Positions 45,901 through 53,550 of a DNA stretch of 64,000 nucleotides are shown in pieces. Source of the DNA: Bacteroidales bacterium (GTDB lineage: Bacteria; Bacteroidota; Bacteroidia; Bacteroidales; UBA932); contig JAFPVJ010000012.1 in NCBI GenBank assembly GCA_017400135.1, forward strand, positions 124,001 to 188,000, read 5' to 3'. The position numbers were made by a program, and so were the translations under genes. Below the pieces are notes generated by a model. It was not told where the DNA came from and searched no databases. It worked only from the letters and a program-made list of their open reading frames with translations. Each line of letters starts with the position of its first letter. Position 1 is the stretch's first letter.

Positions 45901-46499
45901 TTCTTCTGGAAACCGTAGCCCACGACCACGACTTCGTCCAAAAGGTTCTTTGCATCGCTGAATTCCACCTTGATGTGGCCTTCGTTGCCACTGACCGGAA
46001 TTTCCTGGTCAGCATAGCCGATGTAGGATACGATGAGGGTGGCGGGGAATCTGACGTCCGTGAGTGTGAAGCTTCCGTCCAGACCGGAGATGAATCCCTG
46101 GTTCGTCCCCTTGATGCGGATGCCGGCACCCATCAGCGCCTCTCCGTTTTCATCCACCACCACGCCGGTGAGCGGTGCGGGCTCGGTCTTGGGCTTTCCT
46201 TTACTGACTGAGATGCTCTTTCCGTCGATAATGTAAATGACCTGCTGGCCGGCGAAAATCTGGTCCAGCACGTCAGAGATCGATGCTCCGGAAGCATTGA
46301 CGCTGATCACCTTGTTGAGGTCCACGTCGCCGGAGTTTACGGATACCGAGTATCCCTGACTGCGGTTCAGTGCGGTGATGGCGTCGCTAACCTTCACATT
46401 CTTCAAAGACAGGTTAATCTGAGCGTTCGCACCGATGCTGAGCATCAGGGCCGCGAACGTCAGAAGAAGCGGTTTGATTAATCTGTGTTTGGTTAACAT
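42939..46499 (-). CDS. SusC/RagA TonB-dependent transporter with STN signalling domain
   Basis: 1186 residues. Signal peptide (1-26), STN/secretin-type signalling domain (about 27-95: LSLKNVKVSDAITALNRSQG), carboxypeptidase-like domain (about 110-195: LTGVVVDENGEALMGAGI), plug with DEVVVVGYG and ASACAIYGAKASAGVILV, then the barrel ending TYTFGVDITF. The STN domain passes the transport signal to the FecR protein encoded next to it, which frees the ECF sigma factor. This makes the operon substrate-inducible. It probably has its own promoter or reads from fecR, 36 bp upstream. Confidence 0.95.
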   Translation of the reverse strand: MLTKHRLIKPLLLTFAALMLSIGANAQINLSLKNVKVSDAITALNRSQGYSVSVNSGDVDLNKVISVNASGASISDVLDQIFAGQQVIYIIDGKSISVSKGKPKTEPAPLTGVVVDENGEALMGAGIRIKGTNQGFISGLDGSFTLTDVRFPATLIVSYIGYADQEIPVSGNEGHIKVEFSDAKNLLDEVVVVGYGFQKKVNLTGAVSVIDGATLNQRPVTNTAMALQGADPSIILTNGNGSIEASEYSMSVRGKVSLNSGSPLVLVDGVEGSLTLVNPNDIESISVLKDASACAIYGAKASAGVILVNTKSGAGEEGRASINYNGRYSISSNTTSTDFMTTAYDYIMMTNAFNQVFQGNNAWTFSEEQIQMMYDRRNDVTENPARPWVIPDETHTNTYLYLGNFDWYGYLFKRSRPETEHNVSIKGGTKKMNYYVSGRYLYREGLFNQSAEDMVNNYSFRSKLNAEITPWLHYSNNIAFERANYQYGGFWEQDGQTGLVEAGILWNTTQNVGPFYVPFNPDGTVNIQPGYMYGATSPLFSGRGGVWTNDANHNARIKNALTLTNRLTFSIAKGLKFVADYTYRRNDNVNTYRSLPTPNCYDNANKRMYVGNGLTGGYFSNGSVYDFYREVRYYQDGHVANGYFSYDGSFGRHNLAATLGANFDDYRSSNLTVHQKGSLSESLSYINLASATEISTLAESNSAYRTLGFFGRLNYNYAERYLFEVSGRYDGTSRFPKHHRWGFFPSASVGWRISEEPFWAPLKNTWNKAKLRLSYGTLGNQQVSNYYYFDTISLSKLTYTFNGTDAAQNANMSSPVSSGLTWETVISYNAGIDLGFFRDRLNITADAYIRDTKDMLTKAMTLPNVYGESAPKENAADLRTTGYEVSVSWHDAKKVAGKPLHYGITATLGDNITKITKFNNPTNLLTDNYVGKTLGEIWGYHVIGLFGSDEEAASWAEEYDLSVVNKAELGCKAPYNKVLAGDMKFENLDGDKHMKDGKKAISTGSNTLDDPGDRRVIGNSLPRYRYSLKGDFSWYGFDLSAFFQGVGKCDWYPDSNCVYFWGPYSYRRPTFIATSLQSNCWTEDNPNGYFPRQRAQLVKNSVVNDRYLQNAAYLRLKNLTLGYSIPFKTKAIQKCRLYFSGENLFYLSPMKKYCNTVDPEVATTSAYGDCLYPYAKTYTFGVDITF

Positions 46500-46535
46500 A
46501 ACTATTGGTAGATAGGTTATTAATAATTGGAAGTA

Positions 46536-47483
46536 TTATTTGGATTCCAGATAGATCGTCTTGCCGGAATGGCGGACGCGCATTTTACCGTCGGAGCTCA
46601 TCACGGCCAGGATTTGATCAAGGGTTTCGTTGTTAGTGAAGATGGAGAAGTAACGCCTGGACGCCAACTCCTCATCCAGGACTACGATTTCGCAGTTGAA
46701 GCGACGGGAAAGCTCATCGGCGATGTCCGCCATTTCCATGTCGAAGAAATGCAGGGAATTGTCTTCGTAGAAGGCCTTGTATCCCTTGGGGTTGAAACGG
46801 GCGATATCCAGGTTGCCGTTCTCCCGGTTGTACTGCATCTTGTCGCCAGGCTTCAGTCGGACCGTCCTCGTGTCGTTCGGGATGGACACGCTGGCTTCCA
46901 CGCTGCCCTCCATCAAGAGCAGTTCGGCCATGCGTTCCCGGGCGAAATTCTTGAAATTGAATGAGGTGCCAAGCACCTTGATATCGATGTTCTGGGATTT
47001 GATGATGAAAGGATGCTCCGGATCCTTGGCCACATCCAGATAGGCCTCTCCATCCATGAAGACGGTACGGCTGTCTCCCGAGAAAACGGAAGGATATGTC
47101 AGCCGGCTGCCCGAATTGAGGTGCATCACCGTCCCATCGGAGAGTGTCACCGTTTGCTTTTCGCCGTACGGAACGCTTGCCTCTACCCATTCGATGGCGG
47201 CAATGCGTTCCTCCCCGGTATTCAGGCCGGCCCGATAGGATATGGGGATGATGATCAGGAGAGCCAATGCGGCAGCTGCTGCCAAGACGTGGGGAATGCT
47301 CCTTTTTACAACGGTCTGGCGGCGTAGTTGCTGGTCTGAGGCGGTGAGACAATCATCGAATAGACTCCGGAGGGCGTCATCGACCTCCTTTGACCCTTTG
47401 TTGGCGCAGAGGTATTTCTGTACTTCTTCCTCTTCACGGGTAGAGAGGCGGTCGTAAAAATAGTCGCGTATTTTGTTCTTCAT
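46536..47483 (-). CDS. FecR-family anti-sigma factor
   Basis: 315 residues. The cytoplasmic N-terminal part (about 1-62) binds sigma, one membrane helix lies at about 64-84 (VLAAAAALALLIIIP), the periplasmic FecR domain carries VPYGEKQTVTLSDGTVMHLN and SFNFKNFARE, and a C-terminal STN-like domain reads HFFDMEMADIADELSRRFN. It sits between the sigma gene (50 bp) and the STN-type SusC (36 bp), the classic trans-envelope signalling arrangement. Confidence 0.95.
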   Translation of the reverse strand: MKNKIRDYFYDRLSTREEEEVQKYLCANKGSKEVDDALRSLFDDCLTASDQQLRRQTVVKRSIPHVLAAAAALALLIIIPISYRAGLNTGEERIAAIEWVEASVPYGEKQTVTLSDGTVMHLNSGSRLTYPSVFSGDSRTVFMDGEAYLDVAKDPEHPFIIKSQNIDIKVLGTSFNFKNFARERMAELLLMEGSVEASVSIPNDTRTVRLKPGDKMQYNRENGNLDIARFNPKGYKAFYEDNSLHFFDMEMADIADELSRRFNCEIVVLDEELASRRYFSIFTNNETLDQILAVMSSDGKMRVRHSGKTIYLESK

Positions 47484-47533
47484 ACATTATGAGAACGCAT
47501 GAAGAACGCATTTTGCGTAACGGGCCGCGGAAA

Positions 47534-48067
47534 TTAATTCAAATTCTGCCGGATTTCCCGGTTCGCGATCTCGAGATGTTTCTGGACCGTACGGACAGAG
47601 ATGCCCATCCGGGTTGCGATTTCCTCGACGGAAAGCCCCTCCAACTTGCTCATCCTGAATACCTCCGATCTTTTCTTGGGCATTCGCGACAGGACCGAGT
47701 TAAGCAGGGACAGGCTTGTCTCGGGCTGGATGCCGTCGGAAATCCTGTCCGGGAACGCCTGGACCTTGTCGACCTGACTTTCCCACTTGGACCGGAGTGT
47801 GCTGATTACCTCGTTACGGGCGCAGACGAACAGCCAGTTCTTGAAGGCCGCGACGTTTTCGAAGTTCGGCCTGGAAGACATCATCCGCAAGAAGATGTTC
47901 TGGACTATATCTTCCGCTTTCGTCCTGTCTTTGATCAAACCCGTCACAAAACGGCGCAATCCCGGGGTATAGCGTTTATAGATTTCCGCAAAGGCCCCCA
48001 TATCCCCATCGGCCATGGCTTTGATGAGGACTTCTTCATCGGTCTTTTTCGGAAACCTGAATGACAT
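47534..48067 (-). CDS. ECF-type RNA polymerase sigma factor
   Basis: 177 residues from the ATG at 48067 (MSFRFPKKTDEE); the longer frame to 48106 overlaps the phosphatase and lacks support. Region 2 is DMGAFAEIYKRYTPGLRRFV and DIVQNIFLRMM, region 4 is EVFRMSKLEGLSVEEIATRM with a helix-turn-helix in VRTVQKHLEIANREI. It should direct transcription of the SusCD operon when released by FecR. Its ATG lies 1 bp after the phosphatase stop (TGATATG), so the two are translationally coupled. Confidence 0.93.
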   Translation of the reverse strand: MSFRFPKKTDEEVLIKAMADGDMGAFAEIYKRYTPGLRRFVTGLIKDRTKAEDIVQNIFLRMMSSRPNFENVAAFKNWLFVCARNEVISTLRSKWESQVDKVQAFPDRISDGIQPETSLSLLNSVLSRMPKKRSEVFRMSKLEGLSVEEIATRMGISVRTVQKHLEIANREIRQNLN

Positions 48068-48068
48068 A

Positions 48069-49409
48069 TCAATGCTGGTTAAGAATCGCCGGCGGCTCCG
48101 CCGCAATGGCTTCCTGCAGGCGCTGCTCCAAGTCGGACAAGGGATAGAGCCCGTCAGCGTTGGGCGTCAGGCCCTTCAGGAAGATCTGGAATGAAACGGG
48201 CGGTTGTTGCAGGCTGAGCATCGGCATTTCCCGCAATTGCGTGTCGGACGCGTAGACCAAATGAAGGTCGGCGTACAGGCGGCCGTCGCTGCCCCGCCAC
48301 TTGCAGAAGACCAGTTTCGATCCGATCGGAGTCTTGCGTTCAATGGCCTGCGGCGCCTCATAATCCTCATTGCCCAGTGCCGCGAGTACGCTGCCGATGT
48401 TAGAATCGTGCCCGCAGAGGAAGGTGAACTTGCGCCCGGGCATGCCAAGCTCGGAGAGGATCGTCTTCAGCAGCGGATGCGCCACATTGGCGGCAACGGC
48501 CGGCGCTGTGAACAGCAAGTCTCCGTACCAGTCCTTGATCGCCGCGATGCTTTCCCAGTTTTCCCGGCTGATCTTGTGGCCAAAGGCCGCCCGCCGCAGA
48601 TCCGGATCTTCATAATACTGGAGAATAAGGGCGTCGGAAGCGGAATTGGCCATTTTCAGCCCGCCGGTCATCGATGGCTCTTTATACAGGTCCAGGCGGA
48701 TCGCCAGATCGCCGGTGGGGAAGAAGGTCGTGTCATTGAGGGCCGCGGGACTGTCCTTCAGGTCCAGGACCTTGGCCAGGACGGCGAATTCCGGGGCCAG
48801 CCGAGCCCCCGCGCCCTTGAGTCCGTCGTCTCCGCCCATGGCGCGGATCTGATCCATCGCACGGGCCAGGAATTCCGGGTCGGAACGCGTGATCTGCGGG
48901 TTGAAGACGGGGTCCATGGTCCCGACCGCGCAATGACGCTCCACCTCGACATTGGCCAGCGGCAGCATTCCGCTGGAGAAATATTGTGCCGTGGCGATGG
49001 TGCGTTGCATCGAATTGGCGTAGAAACGCACTTTTCCTTCAGCCGGGCGTTCGTTCTCTTCAAAGAGGCCCTCGCTGACCAGCCACTGCCGGAAGAATTG
49101 GCCCATCTGCGTCTCCAGCACGCCGCCCTTCAGGGACAGTTCGCCGGGGGCCGAAGTCCATTCAAACCACTCGTGCGGGGTGATGCGGGACAGGACCGAA
49201 CCTTTGCCGGAGAGGGGAGAGCGGATATTGTGGCGGCTCAGGACGACGACCTCTTCCAGGGTGTAACGCTCATGAAAATCGTCCGGCCTCGCCATCCACG
49301 CCGTGCCTTCCGGAAGGATTCCGGACGACGGGGGATAAACCTTGGGGCTGCAGGAGAGGACGGCGAGCGTCGCAAGCAGGGCAAAGAGAAGTTTTTTGAT
49401 CAAGTTCAT
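48069..49409 (-). CDS. Histidine acid phosphatase, lipoprotein
   Basis: 446 residues. Lipoprotein signal with LSCSPKVYP. The branch-2 histidine phosphatase motif is VVLSRHNIRSPLSG (Arg59, His60 nucleophile, Arg63), and the proton donor is His334-Asp335 in CGHDSNIG. Family members include phytase and glucose-1-phosphatase. The usual RHGxR reads RHNIR; Asn for Gly is tolerated in some homologues. It is the first gene of the sigma-FecR operon, which ties phosphate release to the SusCD locus downstream. Confidence 0.9.
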   Translation of the reverse strand: MNLIKKLLFALLATLAVLSCSPKVYPPSSGILPEGTAWMARPDDFHERYTLEEVVVLSRHNIRSPLSGKGSVLSRITPHEWFEWTSAPGELSLKGGVLETQMGQFFRQWLVSEGLFEENERPAEGKVRFYANSMQRTIATAQYFSSGMLPLANVEVERHCAVGTMDPVFNPQITRSDPEFLARAMDQIRAMGGDDGLKGAGARLAPEFAVLAKVLDLKDSPAALNDTTFFPTGDLAIRLDLYKEPSMTGGLKMANSASDALILQYYEDPDLRRAAFGHKISRENWESIAAIKDWYGDLLFTAPAVAANVAHPLLKTILSELGMPGRKFTFLCGHDSNIGSVLAALGNEDYEAPQAIERKTPIGSKLVFCKWRGSDGRLYADLHLVYASDTQLREMPMLSLQQPPVSFQIFLKGLTPNADGLYPLSDLEQRLQEAIAAEPPAILNQH

Positions 49410-49432
49410 GACGAAATAGTCAGGTGTCCCTG

Positions 49433-49440
49433 CGAAGATA
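49433..49440 (-). promoter_or_regulatory. Putative -7 box (TATCTTCG) for the phosphatase-sigma-FecR operon
   Basis: One mismatch to TAnnTTTG, 23 bp before the ATG at 49409. No clear -33 TTTG. Divergent with the box at 49486. Confidence 0.4.
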
Positions 49441-49485
49441 GCGATTTTCCTGTCGAAAAAGAAAATACGGATTTCGTTAAAGTAG

Positions 49486-49493
49486 TATATTTG
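49486..49493 (+). promoter_or_regulatory. -7 box (TATATTTG) for the large barrel lipoprotein
   Basis: Exact TAnnTTTG, 17 bp before the ATG at 49511. A TTTCG lies too close to serve as the -33 box. Confidence 0.55.
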
Positions 49494-49510
49494 TGTGTCA
49501 GATAGATTCC

Positions 49511-52500
49511 ATGAAAAAGAGTATCCTTCATATTATCTGCCTGTTATCGTGCCTGCTGGCTGTCTCTTGCGCCCGGCAGCAGAAGGTGGAAAGCATCGAA
49601 GCCTTGCCGTTGAATACCCGGAGTACCGTACCCGAAGACATCAACAAAGGGGCCGTCATCCCATTCGCGCATGCCCTGCCGTCCCAAAACCTGGAAGGCC
49701 GTCACAACGGCACCTACAACAATGTCGAGCTCGCAATCCCGGGCGTGCTGACTACGCAGGATACGGACCTGGGGATGATGATGAAGTGGCTCCGGGACAA
49801 TGTGCAGAGTGGCAGGCATACCGTATTTGTGGAGGGGAAGGCCATGCCGGTCTACAAAAACTGGATACGCGACCACGTGCACACGATGAAGGCCTTCCGT
49901 CACTGGGAGTACGACCTGCGCACTTACCTGGATTTCACCCTGGCGTACCAGCGCCCGGACGGAAGCTACTATGAACTCATCAAGCAGATGGACGACAGCC
50001 ATTGGGCGTATGTCGCCGAAGACGATATCGTGTTCTTCCCCGAAGACAACTTGTACCTGGCGCGCCTGGACATAGAGTCCGACATCGAGTATCTGATGGT
50101 GGAAGGGGCTACTGAATACTACAATGCCACGGCCGACCGCAGGTGGCTGCGAAACAATCTGCGCAAACTGGAAAAGGGTATCCTGTATTCCACCTCCCAT
50201 CCCAAACGCTGGGAGCCGGAGCTCGGGCTGGTCAAGCGTGCTTATACCATTGACACCTGGGACTTTACGTATGAAGAATCGTCCCCCAGGGACCGCCGTA
50301 TCACCCGCGATACCCCGATGGCTGTCATGCATGGGGACAATTCCGGCGTGTACCAGGCGATGAACCAGCTCGCCTGGATGAACGAAGAGCTGGGGCGTCG
50401 CGCAAAAGCCGGACAGTGGAGGGAGAAAGCCCGGACGCTCCGCGAAAACGCCATCCGCCATCTGTGGAACGGGAAATACTTTACCCACCAACTTCCGCTG
50501 GGAGGCCCCCCTGCCGATGACAAGGAAGACGTCCGCCTGACCCTCTCCAATGCGTACGATATCAATCGCGGCTTCACGACCCTCGAGCAGTCCCGTTCGA
50601 TCGTCGAAGAATATAGGTTCCGCAAGGACACGACCACGGCTTTCGCCGAGTGGTTTACCATCGATCCTCCGTATGAGCCTTGTTTCGGAGATGTGAAGGT
50701 ACATCCGGCCAATACCTATGTCAACGGTTGCATCACCTCCTTCACCGCCGGAGAGCTCGCCAAGGCGGCATTCAGTTGCGGATATGAAGCGTACGGATGG
50801 GATATCCTCCATCGTCTATACGAACAGATGGCGGAAGATGGCGGGAACATTTATTTCCTGTACAACCGCTTTACAAAAGTGCCGGAGAATGCCAAGGTGG
50901 GACCGGCGGCCTGGGGGGCGGCGGCGGTCCTTTCCGCCATTGATGAAGGCCTGGCCGGCATCGAGGATCTGGGTTGCCGTTACCGCAGTCTGGGCTTCTC
51001 CCCGAAGTGGCCCGTGACGCCTTATAAGGAGCTCCGGTATTTCAGCGGGTACGAAATAGGCGGGGATGTCGTAGACGTCCGTTACATCCTCACCGGGGAT
51101 GGGATGAGGTATTGTGTGGACTCTCCGGCCCGCGATATCCGCTCGCACATCCTGTTGCCGGAGAGCACTGTCGTTGCGAAGGTCTTGCTGAACGGCAGGC
51201 CCGTTGCGTTCCAAGAAAGTGTTGTCGGCGAAAGTCACTATGTCGACTTTTCTGCCGGCAGGCTGAAAGGCCGTGCCGACATCGAGATCCTGTTCTTGAA
51301 ACCGTCGGCAGAAACGGTCGGCAGCGTTGTCGCCTGGCTTGAAAAGGCTGTGGACACCACCTCTTCCGGAATCTTTGTCCGGGAACGCTACGATATGGAT
51401 GCGAAGCAGTGGATATCCCTTTACAGGCCGGACTGCAACATCGAAACGGCGTATGCCTTCCTTCAGGCCTGGCGCTTGACAGGGAAAGATAAATATCTAT
51501 CCCTTGCAAGGGAAATCTTCCACGCCGTGTCCGGGATGCGCAATCCCGACGGGTCCTTTCCCTTTGCCGACAGGAAAGACCGCCACGTGTACACCAATGA
51601 CAATTCGGAGGTCCCGATATTCTTGATGCGAATGGCGGAAACAGACACCGCCCATGCAACGGAATACATATCGGCGGCCCTTGAGAGCACGTCCTTCCTG
51701 TTGCAAATCCAAAACGAGGATGGTTCCTGGCGGGTCGTGGACAATGACACAAGCCGTACCGCGATGTTCACCGCCCATGCAGTCGCCGCGTTGGCGATGG
51801 CTGCGCGTTATGCTGACAAACCCGAAGATTATTTGGCTGCCGTCACCCGGGGAATCGCTTTCATCGGCACCCGGATCCTTCCGGAAGGGAGAGTCCGGAC
51901 CTGTTGCGAAGAGCATCCGGGGACCGAATACTGGCGTCCCCCTTCGAGCGACCAGGCCATATGCATCCGGGGCATAGCGATGGCGGAATACTATCTTGGC
52001 ACCGCTCCCCAGCGCGAGGAATGGAGAAGGATGCGTCATCTCCTTACCACGTGGATGGACGCATTGATAGACCCTTCAGGGGCGCTGCGCAACGGCTGTG
52101 GGGAAGGAATCAACGGCGCAGACATCCCCGGGCTTACCGATAATGTCTATACTACTGCCTTCGGAATGGAGGCATATTACTGGAACTGGCTCTTGGACGG
52201 CCGGAAAAAGGATCTCGAAGCGCTGAAAGGGATGATCAGGTTCTGCGACGGCAATCTGTGGCACAGCGACGATCCCGATGCTGACGGGGTCTTCCGCGGC
52301 GCTTACAATCTCGAAGAGGGGAATTGGGACAGTTCGCGCCTTGTCCTCAACTCCGGGAAGGAAGGAGGTTCGTCCATGATTTACTCAGGTTGGGCCAATG
52401 CTCCTATCGTGAGCTTCCTGCTTGCCTTCTGCAAGCCGCCGGTTGTTGACTCTGTAGCTGTTGAAAATGCTGTTTCAACTCAATTGGAACGCTTTCCGGA

Positions 52501-52981
52501 ATCCCGGCTTCAAGATTTATACAAATCGTTCTTCCAAGATCGGTTCGGTCCGGGGCACCTCATCGCGGACCGTGAGTCGGCATTGAGGTTTATTCTCACA
52601 GAGCTGGCAGAAGCAGATACCCTGATGGGGCCGAAAACCGAGTTGTGCGGCTGGCAAAGTAATTATGTAAGGGTGAATCTATCCGTCATTCCCGATGGTC
52701 AGATGACAGCCGACGAACTGGTCGACGCCTTGATGGCGAGCGCGAAGGAAGTGACAAAGGATGATATAGAACGTTGGAAGACAGAATGGGCCCAAATCGA
52801 GGCCATCATCGAGAAGAATCATCCGAATCTACCGGACCTTGCAGAAGATAAGGCAAGGATCAAGGAACTGCTTGATGCCGGCCAATACGCATGCCACCAC
52901 AGTCCGGCATACGAAACCGCGTATCATCCTCATTATCGAATCATCTTGACAAAGCAACTGGATCCTCTTATCATTCGGTAA
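49511..52981 (+). CDS. Large two-barrel glycoside hydrolase-like lipoprotein
   Basis: 1156 residues from the ATG at 49511 (MKKSILHIICLLSCLLAVSC); a GTG six codons upstream falls at the promoter and is rejected. Residues about 60-560 resemble an (alpha/alpha)6 six-hairpin glycosidase (WIRDHVHTMKAFRHWEYDL, MHGDNSGVYQAMNQLAWMNE). Residues about 620-950 look like a second such barrel (WISLYRPDCNIETAYAFLQAW, AGAMRNPDGS-like repeats). Residues about 1010-1156 are a further domain with PGHLIADRESALRF and HHSPAYETAYHPHYRI that I do not recognise. The catalytic pair cannot be assigned. It stands alone downstream of its own promoter and is divergent to the phosphatase operon. Confidence 0.6.
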   Translation: MKKSILHIICLLSCLLAVSCARQQKVESIEALPLNTRSTVPEDINKGAVIPFAHALPSQNLEGRHNGTYNNVELAIPGVLTTQDTDLGMMMKWLRDNVQSGRHTVFVEGKAMPVYKNWIRDHVHTMKAFRHWEYDLRTYLDFTLAYQRPDGSYYELIKQMDDSHWAYVAEDDIVFFPEDNLYLARLDIESDIEYLMVEGATEYYNATADRRWLRNNLRKLEKGILYSTSHPKRWEPELGLVKRAYTIDTWDFTYEESSPRDRRITRDTPMAVMHGDNSGVYQAMNQLAWMNEELGRRAKAGQWREKARTLRENAIRHLWNGKYFTHQLPLGGPPADDKEDVRLTLSNAYDINRGFTTLEQSRSIVEEYRFRKDTTTAFAEWFTIDPPYEPCFGDVKVHPANTYVNGCITSFTAGELAKAAFSCGYEAYGWDILHRLYEQMAEDGGNIYFLYNRFTKVPENAKVGPAAWGAAAVLSAIDEGLAGIEDLGCRYRSLGFSPKWPVTPYKELRYFSGYEIGGDVVDVRYILTGDGMRYCVDSPARDIRSHILLPESTVVAKVLLNGRPVAFQESVVGESHYVDFSAGRLKGRADIEILFLKPSAETVGSVVAWLEKAVDTTSSGIFVRERYDMDAKQWISLYRPDCNIETAYAFLQAWRLTGKDKYLSLAREIFHAVSGMRNPDGSFPFADRKDRHVYTNDNSEVPIFLMRMAETDTAHATEYISAALESTSFLLQIQNEDGSWRVVDNDTSRTAMFTAHAVAALAMAARYADKPEDYLAAVTRGIAFIGTRILPEGRVRTCCEEHPGTEYWRPPSSDQAICIRGIAMAEYYLGTAPQREEWRRMRHLLTTWMDALIDPSGALRNGCGEGINGADIPGLTDNVYTTAFGMEAYYWNWLLDGRKKDLEALKGMIRFCDGNLWHSDDPDADGVFRGAYNLEEGNWDSSRLVLNSGKEGGSSMIYSGWANAPIVSFLLAFCKPPVVDSVAVENAVSTQLERFPESRLQDLYKSFFQDRFGPGHLIADRESALRFILTELAEADTLMGPKTELCGWQSNYVRVNLSVIPDGQMTADELVDALMASAKEVTKDDIERWKTEWAQIEAIIEKNHPNLPDLAEDKARIKELLDAGQYACHHSPAYETAYHPHYRIILTKQLDPLIIR

Positions 52982-52990
52982 ATTGCACCA

Positions 52991-53096
52991 CGAAAGGAAC
53001 ATGAACGCTATGAGACTCCTTTCGTCGCCAGAATACAAGCCAAATGCCCATAATCGCTGCCACGAAAGGACTGAGAGCCCCGTCCCATTCCTTTCG
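52991..53096. repeat. Two-hairpin module R1, second locus (72-bp period)
   Basis: CGAAAGGA-N18-TCCTTTCG at 52991-53024 and again at 53063-53096, 38 bp apart, matching the module at 31123-31228 in arm sequence, loop length and spacing. The second hairpin shares CCGTCCCAT before its right arm with the first hairpin of the other locus. The 690 bp between the barrel lipoprotein and the nuclease gene hold only repeats. Confidence 0.75.
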
Positions 53097-53121
53097 CGGA
53101 TCAAAAGTGGAGGTCTTGGAT

Positions 53122-53292
53122 GGTGACCAAAAGGTGACCAAATTCGGGAGATACAAAAAGGAAGACTTTGCAGGGTGCTTGAAAATCAGTAACTTACAAA
53201 GTCTTCTTGTGCCCGCAAGCGATATCTTCTCGAACTCGTTTTTAGAGGATCTGGACAAACTCTGGCTCCTGTGGGAATGGATACCGGGTCCT
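53122..53292. repeat. Direct repeat E, left copy flanking the DUF1016 gene
   Basis: About 171 bp, repeated at 54751-54923. It begins with two GTGACC half-sites, contains a 10-bp hairpin (arms 53161-53170 and 53197-53206, loop TTGAAAATCAGT core), then a coding-like tail from about 53203 reading LLVPASDIFSNSFLEDLDKL and WLLWEWIPGP. The stem bases differ from the right copy by paired changes. Confidence 0.8.
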
Positions 53293-53362
53293 AAAAGCGC
53301 AGAAATACACTATCCGTCACGCTTTCCCAAGATTCTGCGGCTCAATGGCGTGATTTTCCATT

Positions 53363-53496
53363 GAGCGCACCAGAAAACCCAAAACCGTGCGGTTGACCCC
53401 CGTTTTGGCGCTTGACCGCACCGGAAAGGGCATATTCGTGCGGTCTATGGTGAAAATGCAGGGCAAAGACACAGGGAGCCCCAATTCCGTGCGGTC
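53363..53496. repeat. Tandem hairpin array R2, three units of 51 bp
   Basis: GAGCGCAC-N16-GTGCGGTT at 53363-53394, GACCGCAC-N16-GTGCGGTC at 53414-53445, and a third unit with a decayed left arm and GTGCGGTC at 53489-53496. The right arms are exactly 51 bp apart. Loops (16 nt) and spacers (19 nt) are unrelated in sequence. Another GTGCGGT occurs off-period at 53522. Confidence 0.65.
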
Positions 53497-53550
53497 TGGG
53501 CTGGCCGACAATTAAGTCATTGTGCGGTGGGTTGAAATAACTCCCGAAAA

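Noticed and set aside
53161..53206. Hairpin of repeat E as a terminator
   Set aside because: The T-run follows only on the minus strand, but no minus-strand gene lies upstream of it; its presence is better explained as part of the duplicated repeat. The equivalent hairpin in F could terminate minus-strand transcripts.
53363..53496. Possible CRISPR array (regular repeats with different interiors)
   Set aside because: The constant parts are 8-bp arms, not 25-40 bp repeats, only three units exist, and there is no cas gene in the window.
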